Assembly: GCA_964439885.1 (NCBI GenBank)
Contig: CAYTPE010000003.1
Location: 1-47,968 of the forward strand
Reading direction: 5' to 3'
DNA from: CAYTPE01 sp964439885
Lineage (GTDB): Bacteria > Patescibacteriota > Patescibacteriia > Magasanikbacterales > GWA2-37-8
Length of the DNA stretch: 47,968 nt
Shown: positions 21,751 through 29,778 of the stretch, piece by piece
Position numbering within the stretch: position 1 is the first letter of the stretch
Layout of the letters: each line of letters begins with the position of its first letter
The notes under the pieces: generated by a model
Database searches by the model: none
Told to the model about the DNA's origin: nothing
The model's input: only the letters and a program-made list of their open reading frames with translations
Program-made: the position numbers and the translations under genes

Positions 21751-23748
21751 TTATTTGAGAAGCAGACCAACAATCAGAAGCGCTACAATATTCGCAACTT
21801 TGATCATCGGGTTAATAGCCGGGCCAGCGGTATCTTTGTATGGGTCGCCAACCGTATCGCCGGTCACGGCCGCTTTGTGCGCGTCGCTGCCTTTGCCGCC
21901 GTAGTTTCCTTTTTCAATGAATTTCTTCGCATTGTCCCAAGCGGCGCCACCGGTTGTCATAGAGATAGCCACAAAGAGACCGGTGATAATGGTACCAACG
22001 AGTAAACCACCGAGTGCTTGGATGCCAAGCAGCCAACCAACGAGAATTGGCACTACGATCGGCAAAAGCGATGGAAGCACCATCTGGCGAATAGCATCTT
22101 TGGTTACGATGTCAGAAGCCGCGCTGTAGTCTGGTTTACCAGTGCCTTCCATAATGCCGGCGATTTCTTTGAATTGGCGTCGAACTTCCTCCACTACTTT
22201 ACCAGCTACTTTACCTACCGATTCCATCAGCATAGCGCCAAAGAGATATGGGAGCAGACCGCCGATGAAAAGACCGGTAAGCACTTTGGGATCATTGATA
22301 AGGAATGTATAAGTTGAAGGAAGTTTGTGTGTGAAGTCGGCAAAGAGTACGATAGCAGCGAGGCCAGCGGAAGCGATGGCATAGCCCTTCGTTACGGCTT
22401 TGGTGGTGTTACCAACAGCATCAAGCGGATCGGTGACAGAGCGCACCGATTCGGGAAGTTCGGCCATTTCCGCGATGCCACCAGCATTGTCGGTAATGGG
22501 GCCGTACGCGTCAATAGTTACCACAATACCGGTAAGCGAGAGCATGGCAACAGCCGCAATAGCAACGCCATAGAGGTCAGCGAGCCAATAGGTGAGCAGC
22601 AGTGCCGCCACAATAAAGATAACTGGCAAAGCGGTAGAGCGCATGCTGGCAGCAAGACCAGAAATAATATTTGTACCATGGCCGGTAACTGAAGCCTTGG
22701 CAATATTTTGCACAGGTTTGTAATTTGTGGACGTGTAGTAGTCGGTAAGGAGCACCATAATGGCAGTCAATGCCAAACCAATCACCGCGCAGATGAAATA
22801 ATTAAATGCTTGACCGCGCACGCTCACAAGCGAACCAGCAAAGAACCAGTTCGTGATAAAGAAGAAGGCAATGAGGGCGATAACCCCTGCAGCCGCCAAA
22901 CCTTTGTACAGCGCGTTCATCACGTTATTATTTTTACCGAGACGAATGAAGAATGTGCCAAGGATAGAAGCGATAATTGAAGCACCGCCAAGAACCAGCG
23001 GATAGCTTATAACAGCATCATTAGTTGGGAAAACAAGTTTACCAAGCACCATGGCAGCAATGAGTGTGATGGCGTACGTTTCGAAAAGGTCAGCAGCCAT
23101 ACCAGCGCAGTCGCCTACGTTGTCGCCAACATTGTCCGCAATCACAGCTGGGTTGCGGGGGTCGTCTTCTGGGATGCCTTTTTCTACCTTACCAACGAGG
23201 TCGGCACCAACATCGGCCGCCTTAGTATAAATACCCCCACCAATACGAGCAAATACGGAAATTAGGCTGCCACCAAAACCAAGACCAACCAAAGCCGATA
23301 CATCATGGCCAGTTACCAAATAAAAAGCCGACACGCTGAGTAAGCCAAGACCGGCAACGAGCAAACCAGTAATTGAACCGCCACGCACTGCCAAATCAAG
23401 TGCGGCTTTAAAACCCTTTTTAGCAGCCTCAGCAGTGCGTACGTTGGCGCGCACCGAAATACTCATGCCAATAACACCTGCCAAACCAGAACAGATAGCA
23501 CCAACCAAAAATCCGAAAGCGGTTGCCCAATCGAGGAACAAACCGAGCAATACAAAGATAAGAGCTGCTACCACGCCGATGGTGGTGTACTGGCGCTTAA
23601 GGTAGGCAGTGGCGCCTTCCTGAATTGCGCGCGAAATGGACTGCATGCGTTCGTCGCCTGCCGGCTGTTTCATGATCCAACTAATTAAAATAGCGCCATA
23701 AAGTACTGCAATTAAGCCCGGTACCAAGGCGGCCCACACGATGAGCAT
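21751..23748 (-). CDS. hppA: Membrane-bound proton-translocating pyrophosphatase (K+-independent type)
   Basis: A 665-residue polytopic enzyme with about 16 helices that couples pyrophosphate hydrolysis to ion pumping. Catalytic segments are visible: GGGIYTKAADVGADLVGK and PRNPAVIADNVGDNVGDCAG, which hold the PPi/Mg-binding Asp and Lys residues, and the C-terminal GDTVGDPYKDTAGPAINPMI. In GNTTKAVTKGYAIASAG the Lys after GNTT and the Thr three residues later are the pair typical of K+-independent H+-pumps; K+-dependent types have Ala/Gly there. It would make a proton gradient from PPi released by biosynthesis. It diverges from the M23 peptidase gene. Confidence 0.97.
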   Translation of the reverse strand: MLIVWAALVPGLIAVLYGAILISWIMKQPAGDERMQSISRAIQEGATAYLKRQYTTIGVVAALIFVLLGLFLDWATAFGFLVGAICSGLAGVIGMSISVRANVRTAEAAKKGFKAALDLAVRGGSITGLLVAGLGLLSVSAFYLVTGHDVSALVGLGFGGSLISVFARIGGGIYTKAADVGADLVGKVEKGIPEDDPRNPAVIADNVGDNVGDCAGMAADLFETYAITLIAAMVLGKLVFPTNDAVISYPLVLGGASIIASILGTFFIRLGKNNNVMNALYKGLAAAGVIALIAFFFITNWFFAGSLVSVRGQAFNYFICAVIGLALTAIMVLLTDYYTSTNYKPVQNIAKASVTGHGTNIISGLAASMRSTALPVIFIVAALLLTYWLADLYGVAIAAVAMLSLTGIVVTIDAYGPITDNAGGIAEMAELPESVRSVTDPLDAVGNTTKAVTKGYAIASAGLAAIVLFADFTHKLPSTYTFLINDPKVLTGLFIGGLLPYLFGAMLMESVGKVAGKVVEEVRRQFKEIAGIMEGTGKPDYSAASDIVTKDAIRQMVLPSLLPIVVPILVGWLLGIQALGGLLVGTIITGLFVAISMTTGGAAWDNAKKFIEKGNYGGKGSDAHKAAVTGDTVGDPYKDTAGPAINPMIKVANIVALLIVGLLLK

Positions 23749-23769
23749 AGGGTTTGTTCTTTAGTAAAT

Positions 23770-23841
23770 AAAGTTGCTAATTGTTGATTGTTAATTATTG
23801 TAATTTAATTTGAACAATCAACAATGAGCAATTAACAATGG
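23770..23841. repeat. Inverted 7-bp-period arrays upstream of hppA
   Basis: GTTGCTA/ATTGTTG/ATTGTTA words face GAACAAT/CAACAAT/GAGCAAT/TAACAAT words, so the two halves can form a long imperfect hairpin in the hppA leader. The words are the same as at 1084, 9155 and 35820. Confidence 0.75.
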
Positions 23842-23854
23842 CTACATGCTAGGT

Positions 23855-23897
23855 TTGATTTTGAGCATATACTATGGTAAAATAGCAATCTCGTCAA
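23855..23897. promoter_or_regulatory. Interleaved divergent promoters for hppA and the M23 peptidase
   Basis: Plus strand: TTGATT (23855-23860), 17 bp, TAAAAT (23878-23883). Minus strand: TTGACG (23897-23892), 17 bp, TAGTAT (23874-23869). Each -10 lies inside the other's spacer, so the two polymerases could not bind at the same time. Confidence 0.6.
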
Positions 23898-24038
23898 CTC
23901 GGATTATCAACTTTTTGTGTTGTTTTGCGCACCAACATTCAAAGTTAAGTTGCGGCATTTATGCTAATTTTAGCCTAATTTAGACTCTCTTTCCGCGCAG
24001 TACCGTACCTCAAGTCAGAATGGTATCTATCAGACAGT

Positions 24039-25388
24039 ATGAAATATCGCGTTCTATTACAATTTCTTCGCGTGCTCATGTATGGCAAACGAGCCATCTG
24101 GTGGATTGCGAGCAGGATATATCTTATTTTAGCTAAGATTTTCGGTTTTGGCACCAAAAACATTATTTTCGTTCGCTATAAGTTTGGCTATTTCTTGAAA
24201 AAAATTGGCGTGGACACCAATAACGAATGGTTGCTCAAACGGGGTTTTTTGCAAACAGTTCTTTTTTTTAGCTTTTTTCTTTTTATTGTTGGCCACACTA
24301 CCCTCGCCCCCAAGGGCAATTTAGCTGACGCTGCCCAACACACTCAGGCTAATGAATTTTTTGGGTCTAACGACGAAGTACAATTGGAAGAAATTTCCAG
24401 CGGGAGTGCCCCAGACACCGCAGTGCCCAATTGGCGGCAGGGCATTATCGAAGCAGGTTCAGCACCGGCGATGGCAGACGGCCAAGATACGCTCGCCCAA
24501 CAAGAAGATTTTACCGAAATTGTGGCTGGCGGTACCGCGATCGGCAAGCCGACTATTATTACCGGTTCGGCAGCCGGCGCAGCTCGCTCGAGCGTTGATA
24601 ATTACACCGTCATGCCGGGCGATACGGTCGCGGGCATCGCTTATAATTTTGGAGTAAGCACCCCCACTATTTTGTGGGAAAATGGTCTCACACAAAAATC
24701 TCTACTCAAACCAGGTCAAGTTTTGCGCATTCCACCGGTCAGTGGCGTGATGCACACCCTTAAAAAGGGGGACACCCTCACAAAGATCGCGTCTCTGTAT
24801 GGAGTCAACGCAGCCGATATCATTTCTTTCAATCAGCTGAGTGCCGACGGAAAGGATTTGGTAGCCGGTGAGCGCATTATGGTACCTAACGGGGTGAAGC
24901 CTGCCTCTCCCACTCAGTCGAAACCAGCTACAACTGGATCCAAAACACGAATCACCGCCTCGCCGCTCGCTCGTGATGTCTCCGCTCTTCCTGCCTCTAC
25001 GGTGGCACCATCCGACGCCGGTTTCATTTGGCCATCTGGTTCACATATGGTGACGCAATACTTTAACCCCAACCATCACGCCATGGATATTGCAGGACCG
25101 TGGCAGACACCAACGTATGCGGCAAAGAGCGGCGTGGTAGAAAAGGCACAATGCGGTTGGAACGGCGGTTACGGTTGCTATGTGATTATTGACCACGGTA
25201 ACGGTATTAAAACGCTTTATGGCCACCATTCAGTGCTACTCGTCAAGCCAGGAGATGAAGTTCAGCAAGGGCAAGTGATCGCGCTGATGGGCAACACCGG
25301 CAACGTGCGTGGGCTCACCGGTATTCATCTTCATTTCGAAGTGATCGTGAACGGAGTGCGAGTAAATCCGCTCGGATATATACGTTAA
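24039..25388 (+). CDS. Membrane-anchored LysM / M23 (lysostaphin-type) endopeptidase
   Basis: A 449-residue cell-envelope peptidoglycan hydrolase or remodelling factor. A cytoplasmic basic N-terminus is followed by one membrane segment (about residues 72-88, VLFFSFFLFIVG). A low-complexity linker leads to two LysM domains (about 188-233 and 237-285; YTVMPGDTVAGIAYNFGVS and HTLKKGDTLTKIASLYGVN), which bind glycan. The M23 domain (about 330-445) has complete zinc ligands: H346/D350 in HHAMD and H432 in HLHFEV, plus the catalytic His region YGHH. It therefore looks active. Its promoter interleaves with that of hppA. Confidence 0.93.
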   Translation: MKYRVLLQFLRVLMYGKRAIWWIASRIYLILAKIFGFGTKNIIFVRYKFGYFLKKIGVDTNNEWLLKRGFLQTVLFFSFFLFIVGHTTLAPKGNLADAAQHTQANEFFGSNDEVQLEEISSGSAPDTAVPNWRQGIIEAGSAPAMADGQDTLAQQEDFTEIVAGGTAIGKPTIITGSAAGAARSSVDNYTVMPGDTVAGIAYNFGVSTPTILWENGLTQKSLLKPGQVLRIPPVSGVMHTLKKGDTLTKIASLYGVNAADIISFNQLSADGKDLVAGERIMVPNGVKPASPTQSKPATTGSKTRITASPLARDVSALPASTVAPSDAGFIWPSGSHMVTQYFNPNHHAMDIAGPWQTPTYAAKSGVVEKAQCGWNGGYGCYVIIDHGNGIKTLYGHHSVLLVKPGDEVQQGQVIALMGNTGNVRGLTGIHLHFEVIVNGVRVNPLGYIR

Positions 25389-25391
25389 GAC

Positions 25392-25420
25392 TTGAAAAAA
25401 AGAATACAAAGTGGTATCCT
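25392..25420 (+). promoter_or_regulatory. Promoter for the tRNA-Cys / PAP2 transcript
   Basis: TTGAAA (25392-25397), a 17-bp spacer and TATCCT (25415-25420). The -10 sits in the loop of the dyad AAAGTGGT / ACCACTTT (25408-25431). That dyad could also act as a weak terminator for the M23 gene. Confidence 0.6.
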
Positions 25421-25434
25421 GACACCACTTTAAT

Positions 25435-25506
25435 GGTACCGTAGCCAAGCAGTAAGGCAGAGGTCTGCAAAACCTTTATGCGCGGGTGCAATTCCCGCCG
25501 GTACCT
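25435..25506 (+). tRNA. tRNA-Cys (anticodon GCA)
   Basis: Cloverleaf with acceptor GGTACCG/CGGTACC, anticodon loop CTGCAAA giving GCA, T-arm GCGGG/CCCGC, and the discriminator U expected for tRNA-Cys. CCA is not encoded. The next CDS starts one base after it. Confidence 0.95.
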
Positions 25507-25507
25507 C

Positions 25508-26155
25508 ATGTTTATGCTCGCCGCACACACAAGCCGCGCGCGCCGTATGTTCGCCACTCTCGTGTACGGTGCTGCTTTTTTGTTCGTTTATGGAATTACT
25601 AACCACATACTTTTGTGGTCACCACGAGAGCTGCCACTTGTATGGCACGAAGAGGCGATTCCATTCATTCTTTCTACTGTCTGGGTGTATCTTTCCGTCT
25701 TTATTTTTATTCCTCTGGCCTTTTGGCGCATACCCGAAAAGTCACTATCGCGCATGTTTCGCGGCGCACTCATTTTGCTGAGTATTCATGGGTTGTTTTT
25801 TTTGCTTTTTCCGACTACTGTCCCTCGTGTGCCGACCTCAGATGCGGCTGGATTTACCAGTCACGTTTATCATCACCTCGCAGCATTCGATCGTCCGCAA
25901 AATTGTTTTCCTTCGCACCATGTTGCTGCCGTAGTGTTTATGGCGTTTGCCCTCTGGCGCACGCGCTATGGCAAGCTCTTTATGGCGTGGGCGACGCTGA
26001 TCAGTCTCTCCACGCTCACTACCAAACAGCATATCGTACTTGATGTGCTCGGAGGAATTGCTGCTGCTACAACAGTATATTTTCTTGCTTTTCGTACGTC
26101 CGTACTGTATAAAGAGAGTAGCGGTTCTACATCTGCCAACACTTATGTCACCTGA
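25508..26155 (+). CDS. PAP2-superfamily membrane phosphatase
   Basis: A 215-residue integral membrane protein with about five to six helices. The acid phosphatase motifs are visible as RPQNCFPSHHVAA (the PSxH motif with catalytic His) and TTKQHIVLDVLGG (the H-x3-D motif). Likely substrates are lipid phosphates such as undecaprenyl diphosphate, or phosphorylated inositol lipids; the family cannot be split by eye. The longer in-frame start would lie inside the tRNA, so ATG 25508, directly after it, is chosen. The 3' end overlaps polA by 11 bp. Confidence 0.85.
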   Translation: MFMLAAHTSRARRMFATLVYGAAFLFVYGITNHILLWSPRELPLVWHEEAIPFILSTVWVYLSVFIFIPLAFWRIPEKSLSRMFRGALILLSIHGLFFLLFPTTVPRVPTSDAAGFTSHVYHHLAAFDRPQNCFPSHHVAAVVFMAFALWRTRYGKLFMAWATLISLSTLTTKQHIVLDVLGGIAAATTVYFLAFRTSVLYKESSGSTSANTYVT

Positions 26156-28880
26156 AAAAAAAGAAAAAATAGTTATCATCGACGGTAACGCCATTATTCA
26201 TCGCGCGTACCATGCTATTCCGCCGCTTACGACTAAAGAAGGCTTGATGGTAAACGCGGTGTATGGTTTTGTGTCCATGCTACTTCGAGTGATACATGAT
26301 ATTAAGCCCACCTTTGTAGCGGTCACGTTTGATATGGCCGGGGGGAGCAAGGCTCGCCTCGAGCGATACAAAGAATACAAAGCAACCCGCGTGAAAGCCG
26401 ACCAGGAATTATACGATCAAATTCCGATTACGCATACTGTCGTTGCGGCACTTGGTATTCCTATTTATGAAAAGAGTGGATACGAGGCCGATGATGTGAT
26501 TGGGACGATTATTAAAATGAGCACAGAGCACAGAGCACAGAGCAAAATTGAAACGTATATTGTGACGGGTGATATGGATACACTCCAGCTGGTGGACGAG
26601 CGTGTAAAAGTGTATACCTTGCGCAAAGGCATTAATGACATTGTGATTTATGACCCGCAGACAGTGAAAGAGCGGTTTGGGTTTGGGCCGGAATTAGTAG
26701 TTGATTATAAGGCGATACGTGGTGATACGAGTGATAATATTCCAGGTGTACCAGGGATTGGAGAGAAGGGGGCAACCGAATTAATCACGAAAGTCGGAGA
26801 TTTGGACACCATATATACGAAGATTGGACAATTAAAGGGGTTAGGATTTAAAGACGGGCTCATCAAAAAACTTATTGAAGGAAAAGAGAGCGCGTACATG
26901 AGTCGTGAGCTCGCGACGATTGATTGTGCCGTGCCCGATATTAATTTTAAACTTGAGGATACAAAACTCAAACCGTTCGACCTCGAAAAAATCCGTCCGT
27001 TGTTTCAACGTTTAGAATTTGTGTCTTTGATGAAGCGGCTTGGTGGTGAAGAATTTGGAATTAAGAATCAGGAATCAGGCACCACAAAAAAAATGTCCAA
27101 CAAAGCTGTTAAAAGTAAACTTACTTTTAACGATGTGCAAGACGCGAGTGCCGTTGAAGAATTACTTAAAAAAATTAAAACAGCAGGTTCATTCGGTGCG
27201 AAAATATTGACGAGCACAAAAGATGTCTTAACTGCTAAGATGACGGGCATCCTGTTTGTTGTCAGTAATGAGAGTTTTTATGTGGGTGGAAAATTGATTG
27301 ACACGGCAATTTCTATTTTCGCCGACCCGGATGTGGAGCTGATTGGGCATGATGTGAAGCAGATGGTGAAAATTTTGTCTGCACACGGAGGGGCTGAAAA
27401 TGTTCAGCCCCTACAGAGCGGCATTAAAAACCGCCTCTTCGACGTCATGATTGCTTCATACCTTCTCAACCCCGGCACCCGGGCGCATGACGCGGCGAGC
27501 GTGGTACTCAAAGAGCTTGGGCAAGAGCTGCCCGTCCAAACGAGCCAGGAAAGTTTGTTTGGCCATGATCCCAAAGTGCTCGCCGAAGAACTCGCCCTTA
27601 TTGTGCAGAGCGCGCACAAACTCAAAAAGGATCTGGAAGCCGTCGACAATCTCGGCCTCCTGGAAAAAATTGAGATGCCACTCATCTTGGTTTTGGCCGA
27701 GATGGAACTAAACGGTGTCGTACTCGATACGCGGAAAATGAAGAAGCTCTCCGAGCGCGTAAAAAGAGAAATCGCGGCTGTAACTAAAAAAATATATGAA
27801 TACGCCGGGGAAGAATTTAACATTGCGTCACCAATTCAGCTGCGCGATATTTTGTTTGATAAGCTTGCCATTCCGGTACAGGGTATTAAAAAAGGGAAAA
27901 CGGGACTCTCGACGAGCGCCGAACAGCTGGAAAAAATGCGCGGCCTCCATCCCATTATCGAAGAAATCGAAAAGTATCGTGAAGTAGCCAAACTCCAAAA
28001 CACCTATATCGACGTACTTCCTCAGATGGTTCACCCCGTCACACACCGAATTCATACGACGTTCAACCAGGTGATCGCCGCCACCGGACGCCTGAGCAGC
28101 GTCGATCCAAACCTGCAGAACATTCCGATTCGCACGCCGCTTGGTCGTGAAATTCGCGAAGCGTTTGTGGCCGAAAAAGGCAATGTACTGGTGAGTGCCG
28201 ACTATTCGCAAATTGAGCTGCGCGTGGTGGCTTCGCTTGCTCAAGATAAGCGTATGCTCGAAATTTTTGAAAAAGGTGAAGACATTCACACGGCCACGGC
28301 CGCCGCGATTCACGGCATACCGGTGGAAAAGGTAACCAAAGAAATCAGGCGCACCGCCAAAGAAATCAATTTTGGCGTGTTGTACGGTATGGGTACCCAC
28401 GGTCTTTCCTGGCGCGCTGGGATAAGTTACGCGGACGCCAAGGCGTTTATCGAAAAATATTTTCGAGAATTTAGCGGCGTAAAAAAATATATCGATCAGA
28501 CACTTGAATTTACCAAAAAAGAAGGCTACTGCGAAACGCTTTTTGGCCGCCGTCGCTACATCCCAGAGCTGGCGTCAAAAAATTTCCAACTTCGCTCGGC
28601 AGGAGAACGCATGGCCATTAATCACCCTATCCAAGGTACCGCCGCTGACCTCATGAAGCTCGGCATGATATCCGTTCGCGACGCCCTACAAGCTACAAGC
28701 TACAAGCTACAGGCTCGTCTAGTCCTCCAAGTCCATGACGAACTGGTGCTCGAGGTTCCCGAAGGACAAGCCGACGAAGTGGGAAAATTGGTAAAAGAAA
28801 AAATGGAGAGTGTTGCTACGCTGCGTGTACCGATAGAAGTGCATGTGAGCAAAGGAGTGAGTTGGGGAAAGATGGAATAG
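26145..28880 (+). CDS. polA: DNA polymerase I
   Basis: A 911-residue polymerase for Okazaki-fragment maturation and repair. The 5'-3' exonuclease domain (1 to about 300) keeps its acidic residues (IIDGNAIIHRAYHA, YEADDVIGT, TGDMDTLQLVD, RGDTSDNIPGVPGIGEKG). The middle domain lacks the DxE and YxxxD motifs of a proofreading exonuclease, so proofreading is probably absent. The polymerase domain has motif A (SADYSQIELRVVAS, near 682), motif B (RRTAKEINFGVLYG, near 735; F at the ddNTP-discriminating site) and motif C (QVHDELVLEVP, near 863). Four repeat-derived insertions lie in frame. The start overlaps the PAP2 stop. Confidence 0.97.
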   Translation: MSPEKKEKIVIIDGNAIIHRAYHAIPPLTTKEGLMVNAVYGFVSMLLRVIHDIKPTFVAVTFDMAGGSKARLERYKEYKATRVKADQELYDQIPITHTVVAALGIPIYEKSGYEADDVIGTIIKMSTEHRAQSKIETYIVTGDMDTLQLVDERVKVYTLRKGINDIVIYDPQTVKERFGFGPELVVDYKAIRGDTSDNIPGVPGIGEKGATELITKVGDLDTIYTKIGQLKGLGFKDGLIKKLIEGKESAYMSRELATIDCAVPDINFKLEDTKLKPFDLEKIRPLFQRLEFVSLMKRLGGEEFGIKNQESGTTKKMSNKAVKSKLTFNDVQDASAVEELLKKIKTAGSFGAKILTSTKDVLTAKMTGILFVVSNESFYVGGKLIDTAISIFADPDVELIGHDVKQMVKILSAHGGAENVQPLQSGIKNRLFDVMIASYLLNPGTRAHDAASVVLKELGQELPVQTSQESLFGHDPKVLAEELALIVQSAHKLKKDLEAVDNLGLLEKIEMPLILVLAEMELNGVVLDTRKMKKLSERVKREIAAVTKKIYEYAGEEFNIASPIQLRDILFDKLAIPVQGIKKGKTGLSTSAEQLEKMRGLHPIIEEIEKYREVAKLQNTYIDVLPQMVHPVTHRIHTTFNQVIAATGRLSSVDPNLQNIPIRTPLGREIREAFVAEKGNVLVSADYSQIELRVVASLAQDKRMLEIFEKGEDIHTATAAAIHGIPVEKVTKEIRRTAKEINFGVLYGMGTHGLSWRAGISYADAKAFIEKYFREFSGVKKYIDQTLEFTKKEGYCETLFGRRRYIPELASKNFQLRSAGERMAINHPIQGTAADLMKLGMISVRDALQATSYKLQARLVLQVHDELVLEVPEGQADEVGKLVKEKMESVATLRVPIEVHVSKGVSWGKME
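26520..26543 (+). repeat. AGCACAG heptad array inside polA
   Basis: Three perfect AGCACAG copies plus a partial fourth are translated as TEHRAQSK within the 5'-3' exonuclease domain, just before the conserved VTGDMD. Confidence 0.85.
27054..27081 (+). repeat. TTAAGAA/TCAGGAA heptad array inside polA
   Basis: TTTGGAA, TTAAGAA, TCAGGAA and TCAGGCA in a 7-bp register encode FGIKNQESG at the end of the 5'-3' exonuclease domain. Confidence 0.7.
27390..27411. repeat. Palindrome inside polA
   Basis: GGGGCTGAA and TTCAGCCCC flank AATG, a perfect 9-bp inverted repeat, and are translated through as GAENVQPL in the degenerate exonuclease domain. It looks like a short palindromic repeat unit inserted in frame. 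Confidence 0.75.
28686..28713 (+). repeat. CTACAAG heptad array inside polA
   Basis: Three CTACAAG copies and one CTACAGG are translated as LQATSYKLQA, immediately before motif C of the polymerase domain, where E. coli PolI has a surface loop. Confidence 0.85.
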
Positions 28881-28902
28881 AATTATTCGTGATGCAGAGG
28901 GT

Positions 28903-28933
28903 ACGATACACACTCAAAAGTGTATCGTTTTTA
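28903..28933. terminator. Bidirectional terminator after polA
   Basis: ACGATACAC (28903-28911) pairs with GTGTATCGT (28920-28928), followed by TTTTATT. It separates polA from the convergent deacetylase gene. Confidence 0.85.
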
Positions 28934-29725
28934 TTTCTTCCTCATCCACTGCACAAACGATAGCAAATCGTCGTCCACGTGAATGCGGTGCACCAGCCAC
29001 CGGCTTTCGTTTGCCGGATGCTCCACCGCGTAGTCCGTCGTGACAGCGGATAGGTAACCCGCCTCGGCGAGCGCGTATACGGTGGATGTATTGTAAGCCC
29101 CGCCCGGATACGCGAAAAAATTGATCGGAATGCCAAGCTGTGATTCGAGCAGCGCCTTGCTACCCTTTAGTTCGTATGCTTTCTGTTCGTTGTTTCTGTC
29201 TGGTAAATGCGGGTGCGTCATGCTGTGGCTTCCTATTTCCATACCATGGCGAAGCAACGTTTTCATTTGGCTCCAGCTCATCCAATAGGTTTTTCCTACG
29301 TCACCAGCGATAATATAGAACATCGCGGGGTAATTATATTTTTTCAAAATCGGCAGAGCATTCGTAAATTCGTCGAGCGATCCATCGTCAAATGTTATCA
29401 CCACCGGTTTAGTAGGGAGCGTGCTCGTGCCAAAGCGCGCGGCGTAAAATTGTTGGTACGTAATCGGTGTGTAGTGATTTTTGCTTAGCCACGCCATTTG
29501 TTTTTCGAACATAGCTGGCGATACGTAAAAAGCGTTGGGTGGCGTGTGCGTGGCGATGTGGTGGTAAGTGAGAATAGGAACCACGAGTGTGGACGAAGCG
29601 ATGGGTGGGGCGGTTTGCCGGCGACGTGCTTGTGGGAGTGTGCGCGCGTTCGCGGAAAAAATAAAAACAACCGAGCAGAGCAGTGTCGTGACGACGAGCA
29701 TTAATATATATTTTTTCACACTCAT
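28931..29725 (-). CDS. Polysaccharide deacetylase (NodB domain), exported
   Basis: A 264-residue exported enzyme of carbohydrate esterase family 4. The N-terminal hydrophobic segment (YILMLVVTTLLCSVVFIFSANA) is a signal peptide or anchor. Catalytic motifs are ITFDDGS (Asp pair), GSHSMTHPHL (the metal-binding HxxxH) and FFAYPGGAYN (motif 3). It probably removes acetyl groups from peptidoglycan or another surface glycan, fitting the nearby wall-related genes. The start is the ATG at 29725, with a minus-strand promoter-like TATTATAGC just upstream. Confidence 0.92.
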   Translation of the reverse strand: MSVKKYILMLVVTTLLCSVVFIFSANARTLPQARRRQTAPPIASSTLVVPILTYHHIATHTPPNAFYVSPAMFEKQMAWLSKNHYTPITYQQFYAARFGTSTLPTKPVVITFDDGSLDEFTNALPILKKYNYPAMFYIIAGDVGKTYWMSWSQMKTLLRHGMEIGSHSMTHPHLPDRNNEQKAYELKGSKALLESQLGIPINFFAYPGGAYNTSTVYALAEAGYLSAVTTDYAVEHPANESRWLVHRIHVDDDLLSFVQWMRKK

Positions 29726-29744
29726 ATTGGCAGCGCTATAATAC

Positions 29745-29776
29745 CGAAAAAATACCTCCCTGTTAAGGGAGGTATT
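29745..29776 (-). terminator. Intrinsic terminator after the acetolactate synthase operon
   Basis: AATACCTCCC (29751-29760) pairs with GGGAGGTATT (29767-29776). On the minus strand it is followed by TTTTTTC. Confidence 0.85.
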
Positions 29777-29778
29777 TT

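Noticed and set aside
25478..25507. A longer N-terminus for the PAP2 protein
   Set aside because: It would be encoded by the tRNA-Cys sequence. The ATG right after the tRNA is more plausible.
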